Source: Actinomycetes bacterium
GTDB taxonomy: Bacteria; Actinomycetota; Acidimicrobiia; Acidimicrobiales; Acidimicrobiaceae
Reading direction: 5' to 3'
DNA: 7,874 bases
Assembly (NCBI GenBank): GCA_021819025.1
Contig: JAKASN010000069.1
Coordinates: 1-7,874, forward strand
A program made the translations under genes and the position numbers. Of the stretch, positions 1-6,315 are shown in pieces. Position 1 is the stretch's first letter. Each line of letters starts with the position of its first letter. The notes beneath the pieces were generated by a model. That model saw only the letters and a list, made by a program, of their open reading frames with translations, did no database searches and was not told the origin of the DNA.

Positions 1-1085
1 ATGCGGTCCTGGTCATCGAGCGCGATCTCTCGCTGCGGGTGGTGCTCGAAACTCTCGTTCGCGAGAGCTGCGAACTTGTTTCAGCGCAATACGGCGCTCT
101 CGGGGTGCTCGATAGCTCCGGTGGTTCAGTGTGTGATTTCATAACCTACGGAATGGATGCCGCCACCGAAGCCGCCATCGGAGAGATTCCCACCGGCAAG
201 GGGGTTCTCGGGTTGCTCGTAGAAGAGTCCAAGCCAATCCGCCTCGCCGACATCTCTTCACACCCGAAAAGTTGGGGGTTCCCCAAGAACCACCCCAAAA
301 TGACGAGCTTTCTTGGAGTCCCTGTCACGGTGGGGGAACGAATCTTTGGGAATCTTTATCTCACCAACAAACAAGGTGCGGACAGCTTCGATGACTCTGA
401 CGAAGTCCTGGTGGGTTATCTAGCCCGGGCCGCCGGCATCGCCATCGAGAACGCCCGACTCCACTCGGCGGTGGCCGATCTTGCCATGCGAGCCGATCGC
501 GAGAGAATTGCCCGCGAGTTGCACGACGAGATAATCCAGCGCCTCTTTGCCATCGGACTCTCGTTGCAGGCTACGATGCGCCTCATCGCTGACCAAGATG
601 CCAACGACCGCGTCCAGGCGGCGGTTGACGACCTAGACGAGGCGATCAAGCGGATACGGGCCACCATCTTTGCACTCGAGACGACGCGCTCGCGAAGCCG
701 CGATAGTTTCCGCGCCCAGATTCTCGCCTTGGTGCACGAACTCCACACGGTTCTGGGATATGAGCCGTCGGTTAGCTTCACCGGACCACTTGACACCATG
801 GTAACGAGCGCGCTCGCCACTCAGGCCCTCTCGGTGATCCGCGAAGCGCTCGCCAATGTTGCCAAGCACTCCAGAGCCTCGGCAGCATCGGTATCGGTAA
901 CCGCGGGCGATAATCTTGTTATCGAAGTGGAGGACAATGGACGTGGCATCACCGACACAGGCTCCCCCGCCTCAAAAGGCCTCAAAAATATGGCAGAGAG
1001 AGCCAGCAACCTCGGAGGTAGCTTTGGGTACTCTAGGTCGGATAATCTTGGCGGCGCGCTGATCAAATGGAGTGCTCCGTTGTAA
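1..1085 (+). CDS. GAF-domain sensor histidine kinase, DevS/DosT-like, 5' end outside the window
   Basis: The frame is open to the left edge (reading AVLVIERDLSLRVVLETLVR before the first GTG-GTG pair at 39), so the true start lies outside and more sensory sequence may be missing. Numbering from the GTG at 39, a GAF domain spans about 3-140 (its opening SAQYGALGVLD is typical of actinobacterial DevS-type GAFs). A HisKA_3 dimerisation and phosphoacceptor region follows (about 151-217) with RERIARELHDEIIQRL and predicted phospho-His162, codon 522-524. A HATPase_c domain occupies about 262-348 with an N-box (IREALANVAKHS, Asn273), a G1 box (VEDNGRGI) and a second glycine motif (GLKNMAERASNLGG). 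It should be a cytoplasmic or peripheral kinase that autophosphorylates and passes phosphate to a NarL/DevR-type regulator, which is not in the window. The ligand cannot be told from this fragment: DevS haem sits in its first GAF, which may be upstream or absent. Stop TAA at 1083-1085. Confidence 0.92.
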   Translation, partial: AVLVIERDLSLRVVLETLVRESCELVSAQYGALGVLDSSGGSVCDFITYGMDAATEAAIGEIPTGKGVLGLLVEESKPIRLADISSHPKSWGFPKNHPKMTSFLGVPVTVGERIFGNLYLTNKQGADSFDDSDEVLVGYLARAAGIAIENARLHSAVADLAMRADRERIARELHDEIIQRLFAIGLSLQATMRLIADQDANDRVQAAVDDLDEAIKRIRATIFALETTRSRSRDSFRAQILALVHELHTVLGYEPSVSFTGPLDTMVTSALATQALSVIREALANVAKHSRASAASVSVTAGDNLVIEVEDNGRGITDTGSPASKGLKNMAERASNLGGSFGYSRSDNLGGALIKWSAPL

Positions 1086-1088
1086 GGC

Positions 1089-2135
1089 TTAGAGGTGGAG
1101 CTTGGGAAGAGCCTCGTCCCTAAGTTGACTGAGACGCGAGAGGCAGCGACCGAACTTTCTCCCGAAGCCTCCGGTTAGAAAAGCGCTCGGAAACAAATCT
1201 GCGAGCTTCGCTCCGCTGAAAAGCACGGCTACGCCCATCTCGTAAGCCCGGTCCACCAAAACGACAAAGCGCAGCGCCTCCGAAAGAGCATCGAAGCGGG
1301 TTGCGTCGCTTACGATCGCGACGTCGATTCCGTCTAAAAGCCGCGAGTACATCACCGGATGTAACGATGCGAGCTTGGCATTCAAGGCATCGAAGCTGTC
1401 ATAGCTAATTTTCAACCTCGAGCTTGCTTGTGAAATAGCCAGCCGCGAGAGGTCCAAATCATAGTCTTCGAGGTGTAGCTCGAGACGTCGGTAGTCGCCT
1501 CCGTCGATGCTTATTACCGAGAACCGTGCGGCAAGTCCCTGGATCTCGCGGACGAAGTCAACTGCGGCAAAGCGGCCCTCCCCTAACTTGTCCGGGAGAG
1601 TGTTTGAAGTCGCTGCCAAGTTGACGCCTTGATTACAGAGTCGTGTGAGGAGAGTGGAAATGAGCACGGTATCCCCAGGATCGTCCAGTTCAAACTCGTC
1701 GATCGCAATTAGTGAATAAGTACCGAGCCTGAGTAGTGACTCCTCGAACCCCAGAGCCCCAACAAAGTTAACCAGGTCTATAAAGCTACAAAACGCTTTG
1801 GGCTTTGGCGCAATGCGGTGCAGAGCAACCAAGAGGTGGGTCTTGCCAACACCGAATCCACCGTCGAAGTAAATTCCCCTGCCTCCCGGCTTTGCCCCAG
1901 GAACAAATCGCCAACCATGTCGGCGCACTCTCTTTGGAGGCTTCGAATCGCCCAGTACCGCTGCAAAGTCCATCGCGGCGATCTTCGCGGCATCCTGACT
2001 GGGATAGTCCGGATTGGGAAGATAACTCTCAAAGCTCGCTGTCTCGAAGCGACGCGGACTTCGCAATAGGTCGATAGCCGCCAAGGCATCGAAAACCACT
2101 TCCCGCTTCGACAACGACTCCAGCTTGACAGACAC
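1089..2135 (-). CDS. zapE: ZapE / AFG1-family cell-division ATPase
   Basis: A 348-residue P-loop ATPase of the AFG1/ZapE family, close to the usual 350-375 residues. Walker A is GGFGVGKTH at 92-100 (Lys98, Thr99). Walker B is LIAIDEF at 142-148 (Asp146, Glu147). A sensor-like ATSN lies at 175-178, followed by the family's VREIQ...F...SIDGGDYRRL stretch (about 195-218) and the C-terminal FVVLVDRAYEMGVAVLFSG block (about 290-308), where the family reads (F)xDxLYD. In E. coli ZapE is an ATP-dependent factor acting at the Z ring under stress; mitochondrial Afg1 has a quality-control role. The actinobacterial role is inferred only. The start is GTG (2133-2135): an in-frame TAG lies four codons upstream and no ATG is near. 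A TAGTCT hexamer six bases before this GTG suggests a leaderless mRNA. It is divergent from the RibD-like reductase and convergent with the kinase, 3 bp away. Confidence 0.93.
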   Translation of the reverse strand: MSVKLESLSKREVVFDALAAIDLLRSPRRFETASFESYLPNPDYPSQDAAKIAAMDFAAVLGDSKPPKRVRRHGWRFVPGAKPGGRGIYFDGGFGVGKTHLLVALHRIAPKPKAFCSFIDLVNFVGALGFEESLLRLGTYSLIAIDEFELDDPGDTVLISTLLTRLCNQGVNLAATSNTLPDKLGEGRFAAVDFVREIQGLAARFSVISIDGGDYRRLELHLEDYDLDLSRLAISQASSRLKISYDSFDALNAKLASLHPVMYSRLLDGIDVAIVSDATRFDALSEALRFVVLVDRAYEMGVAVLFSGAKLADLFPSAFLTGGFGRKFGRCLSRLSQLRDEALPKLHL

Positions 2136-2141
2136 CCTAAC

Positions 2142-2147
2142 AGACTA
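2142..2147 (-). promoter_or_regulatory. -10-like hexamer for zapE (leaderless type)
   Basis: On the minus strand the order is TAGTCT, then GTTAGG, then the GTG start of zapE. TANNNT is the core of the actinobacterial sigma-A -10 element, and six spacer bases would put the transcription start at the G of GTG. I see no convincing -35 in the expected place, which is common in actinobacteria. No strong Shine-Dalgarno sequence precedes the start. Confidence 0.45.
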
Positions 2148-2190
2148 CGGCGGCTCCCATCCCCTCGCAGCGACAGCGACCAAGAGAGGC

Positions 2191-2196
2191 TAGTGT
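2191..2196 (+). promoter_or_regulatory. -10-like hexamer for the RibD-like reductase (leaderless type)
   Basis: TAGTGT, then five bases (GACCT), then the GTG start at 2202. The spacing fits transcription starting at or next to the start codon. A purine run (AGAGAGG, 2183-2189) also lies upstream, but it ends 12 bases before GTG, long for a Shine-Dalgarno, and overlaps the promoter region. No clear -35 is visible. Confidence 0.45.
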
Positions 2197-2201
2197 GACC
2201 T

Positions 2202-2981
2202 GTGTTGAGACAGCTTTACCCGCTCTGTGCACAAACAGCATCCCTGGAAGAGATCTATCGCCCTGACGCCGTATCGTCGCAGGGAGAAGATGGCCTTTGG
2301 CGCGCCAACATGGTCACCAGTCTCAATGGCTCCGTTGAGATCGATGGCGTCTCCAAGAGCCTCTCCGGCCGCGCGGATCGCAAGGCGTTTCACATCATTC
2401 GGGCCTTCGCCGACGCGGTATTAATCGGTAGCGGCAACGCCATCAGCGAAGGCTACACCTCGATTCCCGATCAGAGCCCAGCGCTGACAAAGCTCCGGCG
2501 CTCGAGGAAGGCTCCGCTTCTGGTGGTCACGACGCGCCACCCAGAGGCGCTCTCGACATCGGCATTGGTGGCCTCGCCTGACCAGGTCATCATAGCTACG
2601 TTAGAGTCCAAAGAGTCAGACGCTCTGCAACTGGCCAGTTCCTTCCAGGTCGCCCCGAAGCTCTTATATTGCGGCGTGCAAGATTTCGACTACCGGAAAC
2701 TCCGAGAGGAACTCGGCCAGCTTGGCTTGGGCCATGTTGTGTGCGAAGGAGGACCCTCTATCCTCGGTCGTCTCGTTGGCGCTGGGGTGCTAGACGAGAT
2801 ATGCCTCAGCGTATCTCCACTTCTCGCCGCGAGCCACCACGGCGGTTTCCTCGGCCAAGACAATGACTTTGCACCCACGCGCTTGCACTTGGCCTCGATC
2901 ATCGAGGATGACGGCACCTTGCTCTACCGATATCGCATCGCCGCGAAAACTGCGTCGCAGCACGGTAGTTGCCAAAAGTAG
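2202..2981 (+). CDS. Stand-alone RibD C-terminal-domain (pyrimidine/dihydrofolate-type) reductase
   Basis: A 259-residue protein of the RibD_C / DHFR-like fold without an N-terminal deaminase domain. It shows RANMVTSLNGSVEIDG (34-49), LSGRADRKAFHIIRAFADAV (54-73), the NADPH-loop-type VLIGSGNAISEGY (73-85), and the late block VVCEGGPSILGRLVGAGVLDE (179-199) followed by ICLSVSPLL, all typical of the family. Two-domain RibD uses this fold to reduce the ribosylamino-pyrimidine intermediate of riboflavin synthesis with NADPH. Stand-alone actinobacterial members such as Rv2671 are known to have dihydrofolate reductase activity, so the substrate here is open. The GTG at 2202 is the most upstream start possible, because TGA at 2196-2198 is in frame; TTG at 2205 is the alternative. 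It is divergent from zapE and its 3' end overlaps or abuts the next gene, so the two are probably co-transcribed. Confidence 0.88.
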   Translation: MLRQLYPLCAQTASLEEIYRPDAVSSQGEDGLWRANMVTSLNGSVEIDGVSKSLSGRADRKAFHIIRAFADAVLIGSGNAISEGYTSIPDQSPALTKLRRSRKAPLLVVTTRHPEALSTSALVASPDQVIIATLESKESDALQLASSFQVAPKLLYCGVQDFDYRKLREELGQLGLGHVVCEGGPSILGRLVGAGVLDEICLSVSPLLAASHHGGFLGQDNDFAPTRLHLASIIEDDGTLLYRYRIAAKTASQHGSCQK

Positions 2982-3550
2982 TTGGGATATTGGCGCTTGT
3001 GAATTTATCTCCTCGACGCAAGAAGGCACTAGACACCCCAGAGCTTGGGCTCGCTCTCCAAAGTGCCTTTCAACTCTTTCCCGCGACCAACTTTACACTT
3101 GATCTCGACGCACTTACTCTGTGCTGGCAAGACGGACCCACCCCGGTAGATCTTTGGCGCGCGGCCTCGGATCCTCCCGGATGGCAACTTGAAGTAAGGC
3201 CGATGTTTGCAGACTTTAGCGAAGCAACTAAGCCGCACGTGGTTCATGCCGAGCACTTTCATTCTCGCTTACACCTTGCCCACGTCCTGGTCCGTTTCTA
3301 CGGGAAAAAGACTCGATTGCCGGATCTTGGGCGCGCCAACGACCAGGAAACCATCGAAGCTTTGCTCGCTGTCTTAGACGACGAGGAAGTCTCTCGCTAC
3401 AGCATCGTCGATGCAATTGCACGCGAGATTGTTGCGGCGACTAGCTCTGCGCCTGGTTCGGCTTTAGGATATCTCGGCAACGCCATCGCGACACTGCGGG
3501 AGATCGGGTACGACGCGATGTGGGCGAGAGCATTCGGAGAGATCCACTAA
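2969..3550 (+). CDS. Unrecognised protein with a histidine cluster, co-directional with the RibD-like reductase
   Basis: I do not recognise this family. The frame gives up to 193 residues from a TTG at 2969 that overlaps the reductase gene by 13 bp. Other starts are TTG at 2990 and GTG at 2999; GTG 2999 has GGGA at 2984-2987 upstream and would leave a 17-bp gap, making 183 residues. No signal peptide or membrane segment is evident, so it is probably cytosolic. The middle has a striking run of six histidines in 16 residues (His90, 93, 96, 98, 102, 105; pattern HxxHxxHxHxxxHxxH) inside a stretch that could be an amphipathic helix. The C-terminal part looks mostly helical (ETIEALLAVLDDEEVSRYSI, then an Ala-rich segment). 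Protein-like composition, tight coupling to the reductase gene and a stop 22 bp from the convergent gene support a real gene. Metal binding is only inferred. Confidence 0.75.
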   Translation: MPKVVGILALVNLSPRRKKALDTPELGLALQSAFQLFPATNFTLDLDALTLCWQDGPTPVDLWRAASDPPGWQLEVRPMFADFSEATKPHVVHAEHFHSRLHLAHVLVRFYGKKTRLPDLGRANDQETIEALLAVLDDEEVSRYSIVDAIAREIVAATSSAPGSALGYLGNAIATLREIGYDAMWARAFGEIH

Positions 3551-3572
3551 TGTCGCCTGGCGAGATGTCCTT

Positions 3573-4529
3573 CTAGGGTGCAAGCGGTGAGAGCGATACC
3601 GCCGCAACCACTGGATCGATACCAAAAGGCAGCACTGCCAAGGTGACGACGTCAACTCCGTTGTCGAAATACTCCTGGATACGCGCCCGACACTCCGCCG
3701 GTGTACCACCCACCACCAATTCGTCGACGACTTCTTCTGGTATCGCCGCCACGGCCTCACCTCGGTTGCCCTTGGCCCAAAGATCCCACATCTGTTCCAG
3801 CTTCGGTCCTCGGCCGAGCCAACGATGAAATTCGGCATAGACCCCAACGTTGAGATAAGCCGCGATAGCGCGCCTTGCTCCGGCGAGGAAGACCTCGCGA
3901 TCTGCTCCAGGGGCCACAAACACGCGCGCAACAATCTCTTTGCCTTCCCCGACAAAAGGTGCCACCCGCGAGACGTCTTGGGGAGAGAGCCAGTTGACTA
4001 TCGCGCCGTCAGACTCGCGACCGGCCATCTTAAGCATCTGTTCACGAAGCGCTGCGACGAGAATGCGCGGTGGCGTTCGAGGTGGGGAGGCGAGACGAAA
4101 TCCGCTCACAGAAAAGGTGTCGAAGTCGCGGTCAACCTTCTCGCCGGCCAAAGCAAGGCGAAGGAACCTCACCATGTCGCGGGTGCGATAGTACGGGCGC
4201 TCAAAAGCTGTGGAGTTCCACTTGGAAACAATCACATCCGATGACGAGCCCACCCCGAGGGTGAATCGGCCTGGGGCAAGTTCGGCAAGCGCAGCGGCTG
4301 AAACAGCGAGCGTCGCAGGCCCGCGCGTGAAGGCCGGGACAATCGCCGTTCCGAGATTCATCGCCGGCTCCCACTCGTTGGCGAGCACCAGTGGGGTGAA
4401 CGCGTCGTATTGGCTCACTTCTGCGCTCCAGACGTCCTGGTAACCGCCCTCACGGAGTCGCGAAATGACGCCCCTCTGGGCGGCCAGACCAGCCGAGTTG
4501 ATCGGGACTGTAATACCTAGACGAGCCAT
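3573..4529 (-). CDS. LLM-class F420-dependent oxidoreductase
   Basis: A 318-residue member of the luciferase-like monooxygenase (bacterial luciferase) TIM-barrel family, at the usual length. Matching features are the N-terminal strand MARLGITVP, the GYQDVWSAEVSQYDAFTPL block (29-47), NLGTAIVPAFTRGPATLA (58-75, family consensus LGTai...r.P..lA), the LAPGRFTLGVGSSSDVIV block (84-101) followed by FERPYYRTRDMVRFLR (109-124), and the C-terminal VVGGTPAECRARIQEYFDNG (272-291). The GVGSSSDVIV...ERP...TRD pattern resembles actinobacterial F420-dependent enzymes such as the Rv3093c group, so F420 is the likelier cofactor than FMN. The substrate is unknown. The start is ATG (4527-4529), with an in-frame TAG four codons upstream. 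GGGGAA lies directly before it, too close for a normal Shine-Dalgarno, while TAGCAT just beyond fits a leaderless promoter. It converges with the histidine-cluster gene, leaving 22 bp. Confidence 0.9.
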   Translation of the reverse strand: MARLGITVPINSAGLAAQRGVISRLREGGYQDVWSAEVSQYDAFTPLVLANEWEPAMNLGTAIVPAFTRGPATLAVSAAALAELAPGRFTLGVGSSSDVIVSKWNSTAFERPYYRTRDMVRFLRLALAGEKVDRDFDTFSVSGFRLASPPRTPPRILVAALREQMLKMAGRESDGAIVNWLSPQDVSRVAPFVGEGKEIVARVFVAPGADREVFLAGARRAIAAYLNVGVYAEFHRWLGRGPKLEQMWDLWAKGNRGEAVAAIPEEVVDELVVGGTPAECRARIQEYFDNGVDVVTLAVLPFGIDPVVAAVSLSPLAP

Positions 4530-4535
4530 TTCCCC

Positions 4536-4541
4536 ATGCTA
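4536..4541 (-). promoter_or_regulatory. -10-like hexamer for the LLM oxidoreductase (leaderless type)
   Basis: On the minus strand TAGCAT is followed by GGGGAA and then the ATG. This is the same TAGNNT-plus-six-bases arrangement as before zapE. If used, transcription would begin at the ATG and the G-rich spacer would not be in the mRNA. The competing reading is that GGGGAA is a tightly spaced ribosome binding site on a longer transcript. Confidence 0.4.
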
Positions 4542-4587
4542 TTGCCATATCGGCGCGGTTGTGGGACAAAATGCGACTCGAATTGAA

Positions 4588-4603
4588 GCGTTCCGAGGAA
4601 CGC
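4588..4603. other. Perfect short hairpin, GCGTTC-CGAG-GAACGC
   Basis: Six base pairs are perfect with a four-base loop (the seventh pair would leave a two-base loop). It lies 142 bp past the DUF5719 stop on the minus strand. Neither strand has a T-run after it, so it is not a standard intrinsic terminator. It could be a weak terminator, a processing stem or chance. Confidence 0.3.
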
Positions 4604-4695
4604 GCCCTCTATTTGACGGCGATCCATCACATTGGCGGCCATGACGCCTTGCTGCACTCCAGCGCCAGATTTGCCAGCACATGCAATAGTTCTCA

Positions 4696-4721
4696 GCACC
4701 CCGGCAAGGCCTTGGCACCCC
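4696..4721. repeat. 7-bp direct repeats flanking a 10-bp palindrome
   Basis: GCACCCC occurs at 4696-4702 and again at 4715-4721. Between them, after GG, is the perfect palindrome CAAGGCCTTG (4705-4714). The element starts 24 bp beyond the DUF5719 stop. It could be a protein-binding site or chance; nothing else identifies it. Confidence 0.35.
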
Positions 4722-4745
4722 AAACAAGAGATGAACCTTACCGCC

Positions 4746-6287
4746 TCAGTCGGTGGGAATCGAAGCGAAGGGAATCAGGCTTCCGTCCGCGCTAATGAAG
4801 GCCATCGCAAAGACCGTACTACCACTCGAATTCAGGAGAAAAGAAGCGGGGAACCCACCGGGATTCGAAGTCCTCAAGATGCTTGCCTGATTCTGTCGCG
4901 ATGCCAACACCAGCCCGGTGCCAGAGTCGGCACTTGGGGCCGCGCTGTTGCTCGCAACACCAGCTGTTTGGTGGTGTAAGTAACGCGTAAGAAGTGCGGT
5001 TGCCGAAGCGGACGCCGTGGAATATGCAACCGCCACTCTGTCGTAGTGAATACTGATCGGCGCCTCATAGAGCATCGAGAACCAGCTCGGCCAGCTCTGA
5101 TTTGCTCCTGGATCCAAGAAAAGGCCATCGCTCGGCCCTAGTGACGACCCCGCCTGGGTAATAAGGGCAGATACGGTGCCGCTCCCTTGTGCCGATAGCG
5201 AAAAGAGCGTTCCCACGGGCACTGAGGCGAGGGTCTTAAGGGGAATCGATACTGCAGTCTCCGCAGGGACAACCTCCGAGAAGGACGACTTCGTACCACT
5301 CGGGGTCGTCGTAGCGCCAGAGGTGAGCGTGGCTGCGGCGCTGCCCATCTGACCAAGGCTCTGTATCGCCACTTTCACCTTTTGAGCAAGGGAGGAAAAG
5401 TTATAAAGGTCCAGGGTGACGCTTTGATTGCTTGTCTGGTCAAGGAGAGGAAAATTATAGTTGTCGAAAGTCTCCGCCATCGCGGGGGCAAAAGAGATAC
5501 CGCTCGCAGAGGAGTCCGAACGAAGCTCTAGTCCGCCTACTACCACCCTTCCAAGTCGAGTGGTGATCTTTACGGCCATCGGTCGCTGACCTTGTTCCCA
5601 ATCGAGCAAGTTGACGTTCAAAGATGCTCCAGGAGTCAGCACCATCGCCTGAAGGGGACCTGGCGACTGAGACCCGGAACTAGTAAGGAGGCTCATGTCG
5701 ACGATGCTGTCAGTGCCGAAAGGATTGTAAACCGACACCACGCCGAGCGACTTGCCCGCCGTGGACAACCCTTCGACGATCCAGCTCGGACCCGGCGACG
5801 GTTGGCAAAACTCCTGCGAATATCCATTGGGGCCAGAGATCGCCAACCCCGCCAAACTTGCCCCACCGGCGAAATCTACCGTCACCCCAGTAGCGTTCTT
5901 AGCGCTGGCCGAAAGTGGGACCGACCGATCTGCCTTGGCAGCGACCGTCAAAGCGGTGGAACTTACCGTGCCACCGATAGACAACGCCACCTTCGCCTTG
6001 AGGATTCGGTCCGAGGTGTTGGTCAAATGCAACACGATGTTCTGAGAAGCAAATTTCGCCATGGCAGGAATCGAACAATACCACGTAGATGAGTCCGACG
6101 AAGTAGGTGAAATGCTAAATGCCGGCGCGAAAGCGCCCGGTGTGGAACTTGGCGAACCTGCGATGTTGATCTCCGCAGCCCCAACAAATGCCCCAAGCAA
6201 AACAAGTCCCACCGCGAGCCTTCGAACTGCGCCGCGGCTTAGGCGAAGCCCGCTACTCAATCGACGCCTCCGGGAAGGCGCAAACAC
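4746..6287 (-). CDS. DUF5719-family exported protein with three beta-type repeats
   Basis: A 513-residue secreted or membrane-anchored protein. The N-terminus is strongly basic (five Arg/Lys-type residues within 6-23) before a hydrophobic core LAVGLVLLGAFVGAA (24-38), so it is a signal peptide or an uncleaved anchor. The exported part carries the WYC motif (69-71) of the DUF5719 group and three related segments at about 81-152, 169-257 and 286-378. Each runs from an N-(T/P/F) turn after a beta strand, through an alternating V-x-V strand and a 'VPL/VNL/IPL' strand, to a third hydrophobic strand; the middle one opens SWIVEGLSTAG, like the WYxAEGxT repeats of other actinobacterial secreted proteins. 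Only two cysteines exist (71 and 161), a possible disulfide. The start is GTG with an in-frame TAG two codons upstream. It lies 28 bp behind the membrane glycosyltransferase gene, so an operon is likely. Function is unknown; an accessory envelope role is inferred from this pairing. Confidence 0.82.
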   Translation of the reverse strand: MFAPSRRRRLSSGLRLSRGAVRRLAVGLVLLGAFVGAAEINIAGSPSSTPGAFAPAFSISPTSSDSSTWYCSIPAMAKFASQNIVLHLTNTSDRILKAKVALSIGGTVSSTALTVAAKADRSVPLSASAKNATGVTVDFAGGASLAGLAISGPNGYSQEFCQPSPGPSWIVEGLSTAGKSLGVVSVYNPFGTDSIVDMSLLTSSGSQSPGPLQAMVLTPGASLNVNLLDWEQGQRPMAVKITTRLGRVVVGGLELRSDSSASGISFAPAMAETFDNYNFPLLDQTSNQSVTLDLYNFSSLAQKVKVAIQSLGQMGSAAATLTSGATTTPSGTKSSFSEVVPAETAVSIPLKTLASVPVGTLFSLSAQGSGTVSALITQAGSSLGPSDGLFLDPGANQSWPSWFSMLYEAPISIHYDRVAVAYSTASASATALLTRYLHHQTAGVASNSAAPSADSGTGLVLASRQNQASILRTSNPGGFPASFLLNSSGSTVFAMAFISADGSLIPFASIPTD

Positions 6288-6315
6288 AAACTATGCCCGC
6301 AACGAAATCCGTCAA

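Larger units (their letters stand above)
4530..4745. other. 216-bp spacer between the DUF5719 gene and the LLM gene, no supported gene
   Basis: Short open frames cross this stretch on both strands, but none has recognisable protein content or a convincing start. A TTCGAGT heptamer on the minus strand lacks the pairing of a T-arm, so I see no tRNA. The spacer holds the candidate LLM promoter next to the ATG, a perfect 6-bp stem with a CGAG loop (4588-4603), and a small direct-repeat and palindrome element (4696-4721). The long spacing and these structures suggest that the LLM gene has its own transcription start rather than reading through from the DUF5719 gene. Confidence 0.5.

Noticed and set aside
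2125..2151. TTGACA at 2125-2130 as a -35 box for the reductase gene
   Set aside because: It lies in the zapE coding start. The hexamer at a usable distance (TACGGC, 2146-2151) is a poor -10, and it is 60 bp from the TAGTGT that fits the start codon.
3553..3563. TCGCCTGGCGA inverted repeat between the convergent genes as a terminator
   Set aside because: The real stem is only three pairs once a loop is allowed, and no T-run follows on either strand.
2202..4529. A linked flavin or F420 pathway joining the RibD-like reductase and the LLM enzyme
   Set aside because: The two genes are convergent with separate promoters, and their cofactors and substrates need not be related. Adjacency alone does not support it.
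4566..4592. TTCGAGT on the minus strand as a tRNA T-loop
   Set aside because: The five bases on each side do not pair, and no acceptor stem or anticodon arm can be built around it.
4559..4979. Overlapping short plus-strand frames in and beyond the 216-bp spacer
   Set aside because: They run into the DUF5719 coding region antisense, have no protein-like motifs and no good ribosome binding site.
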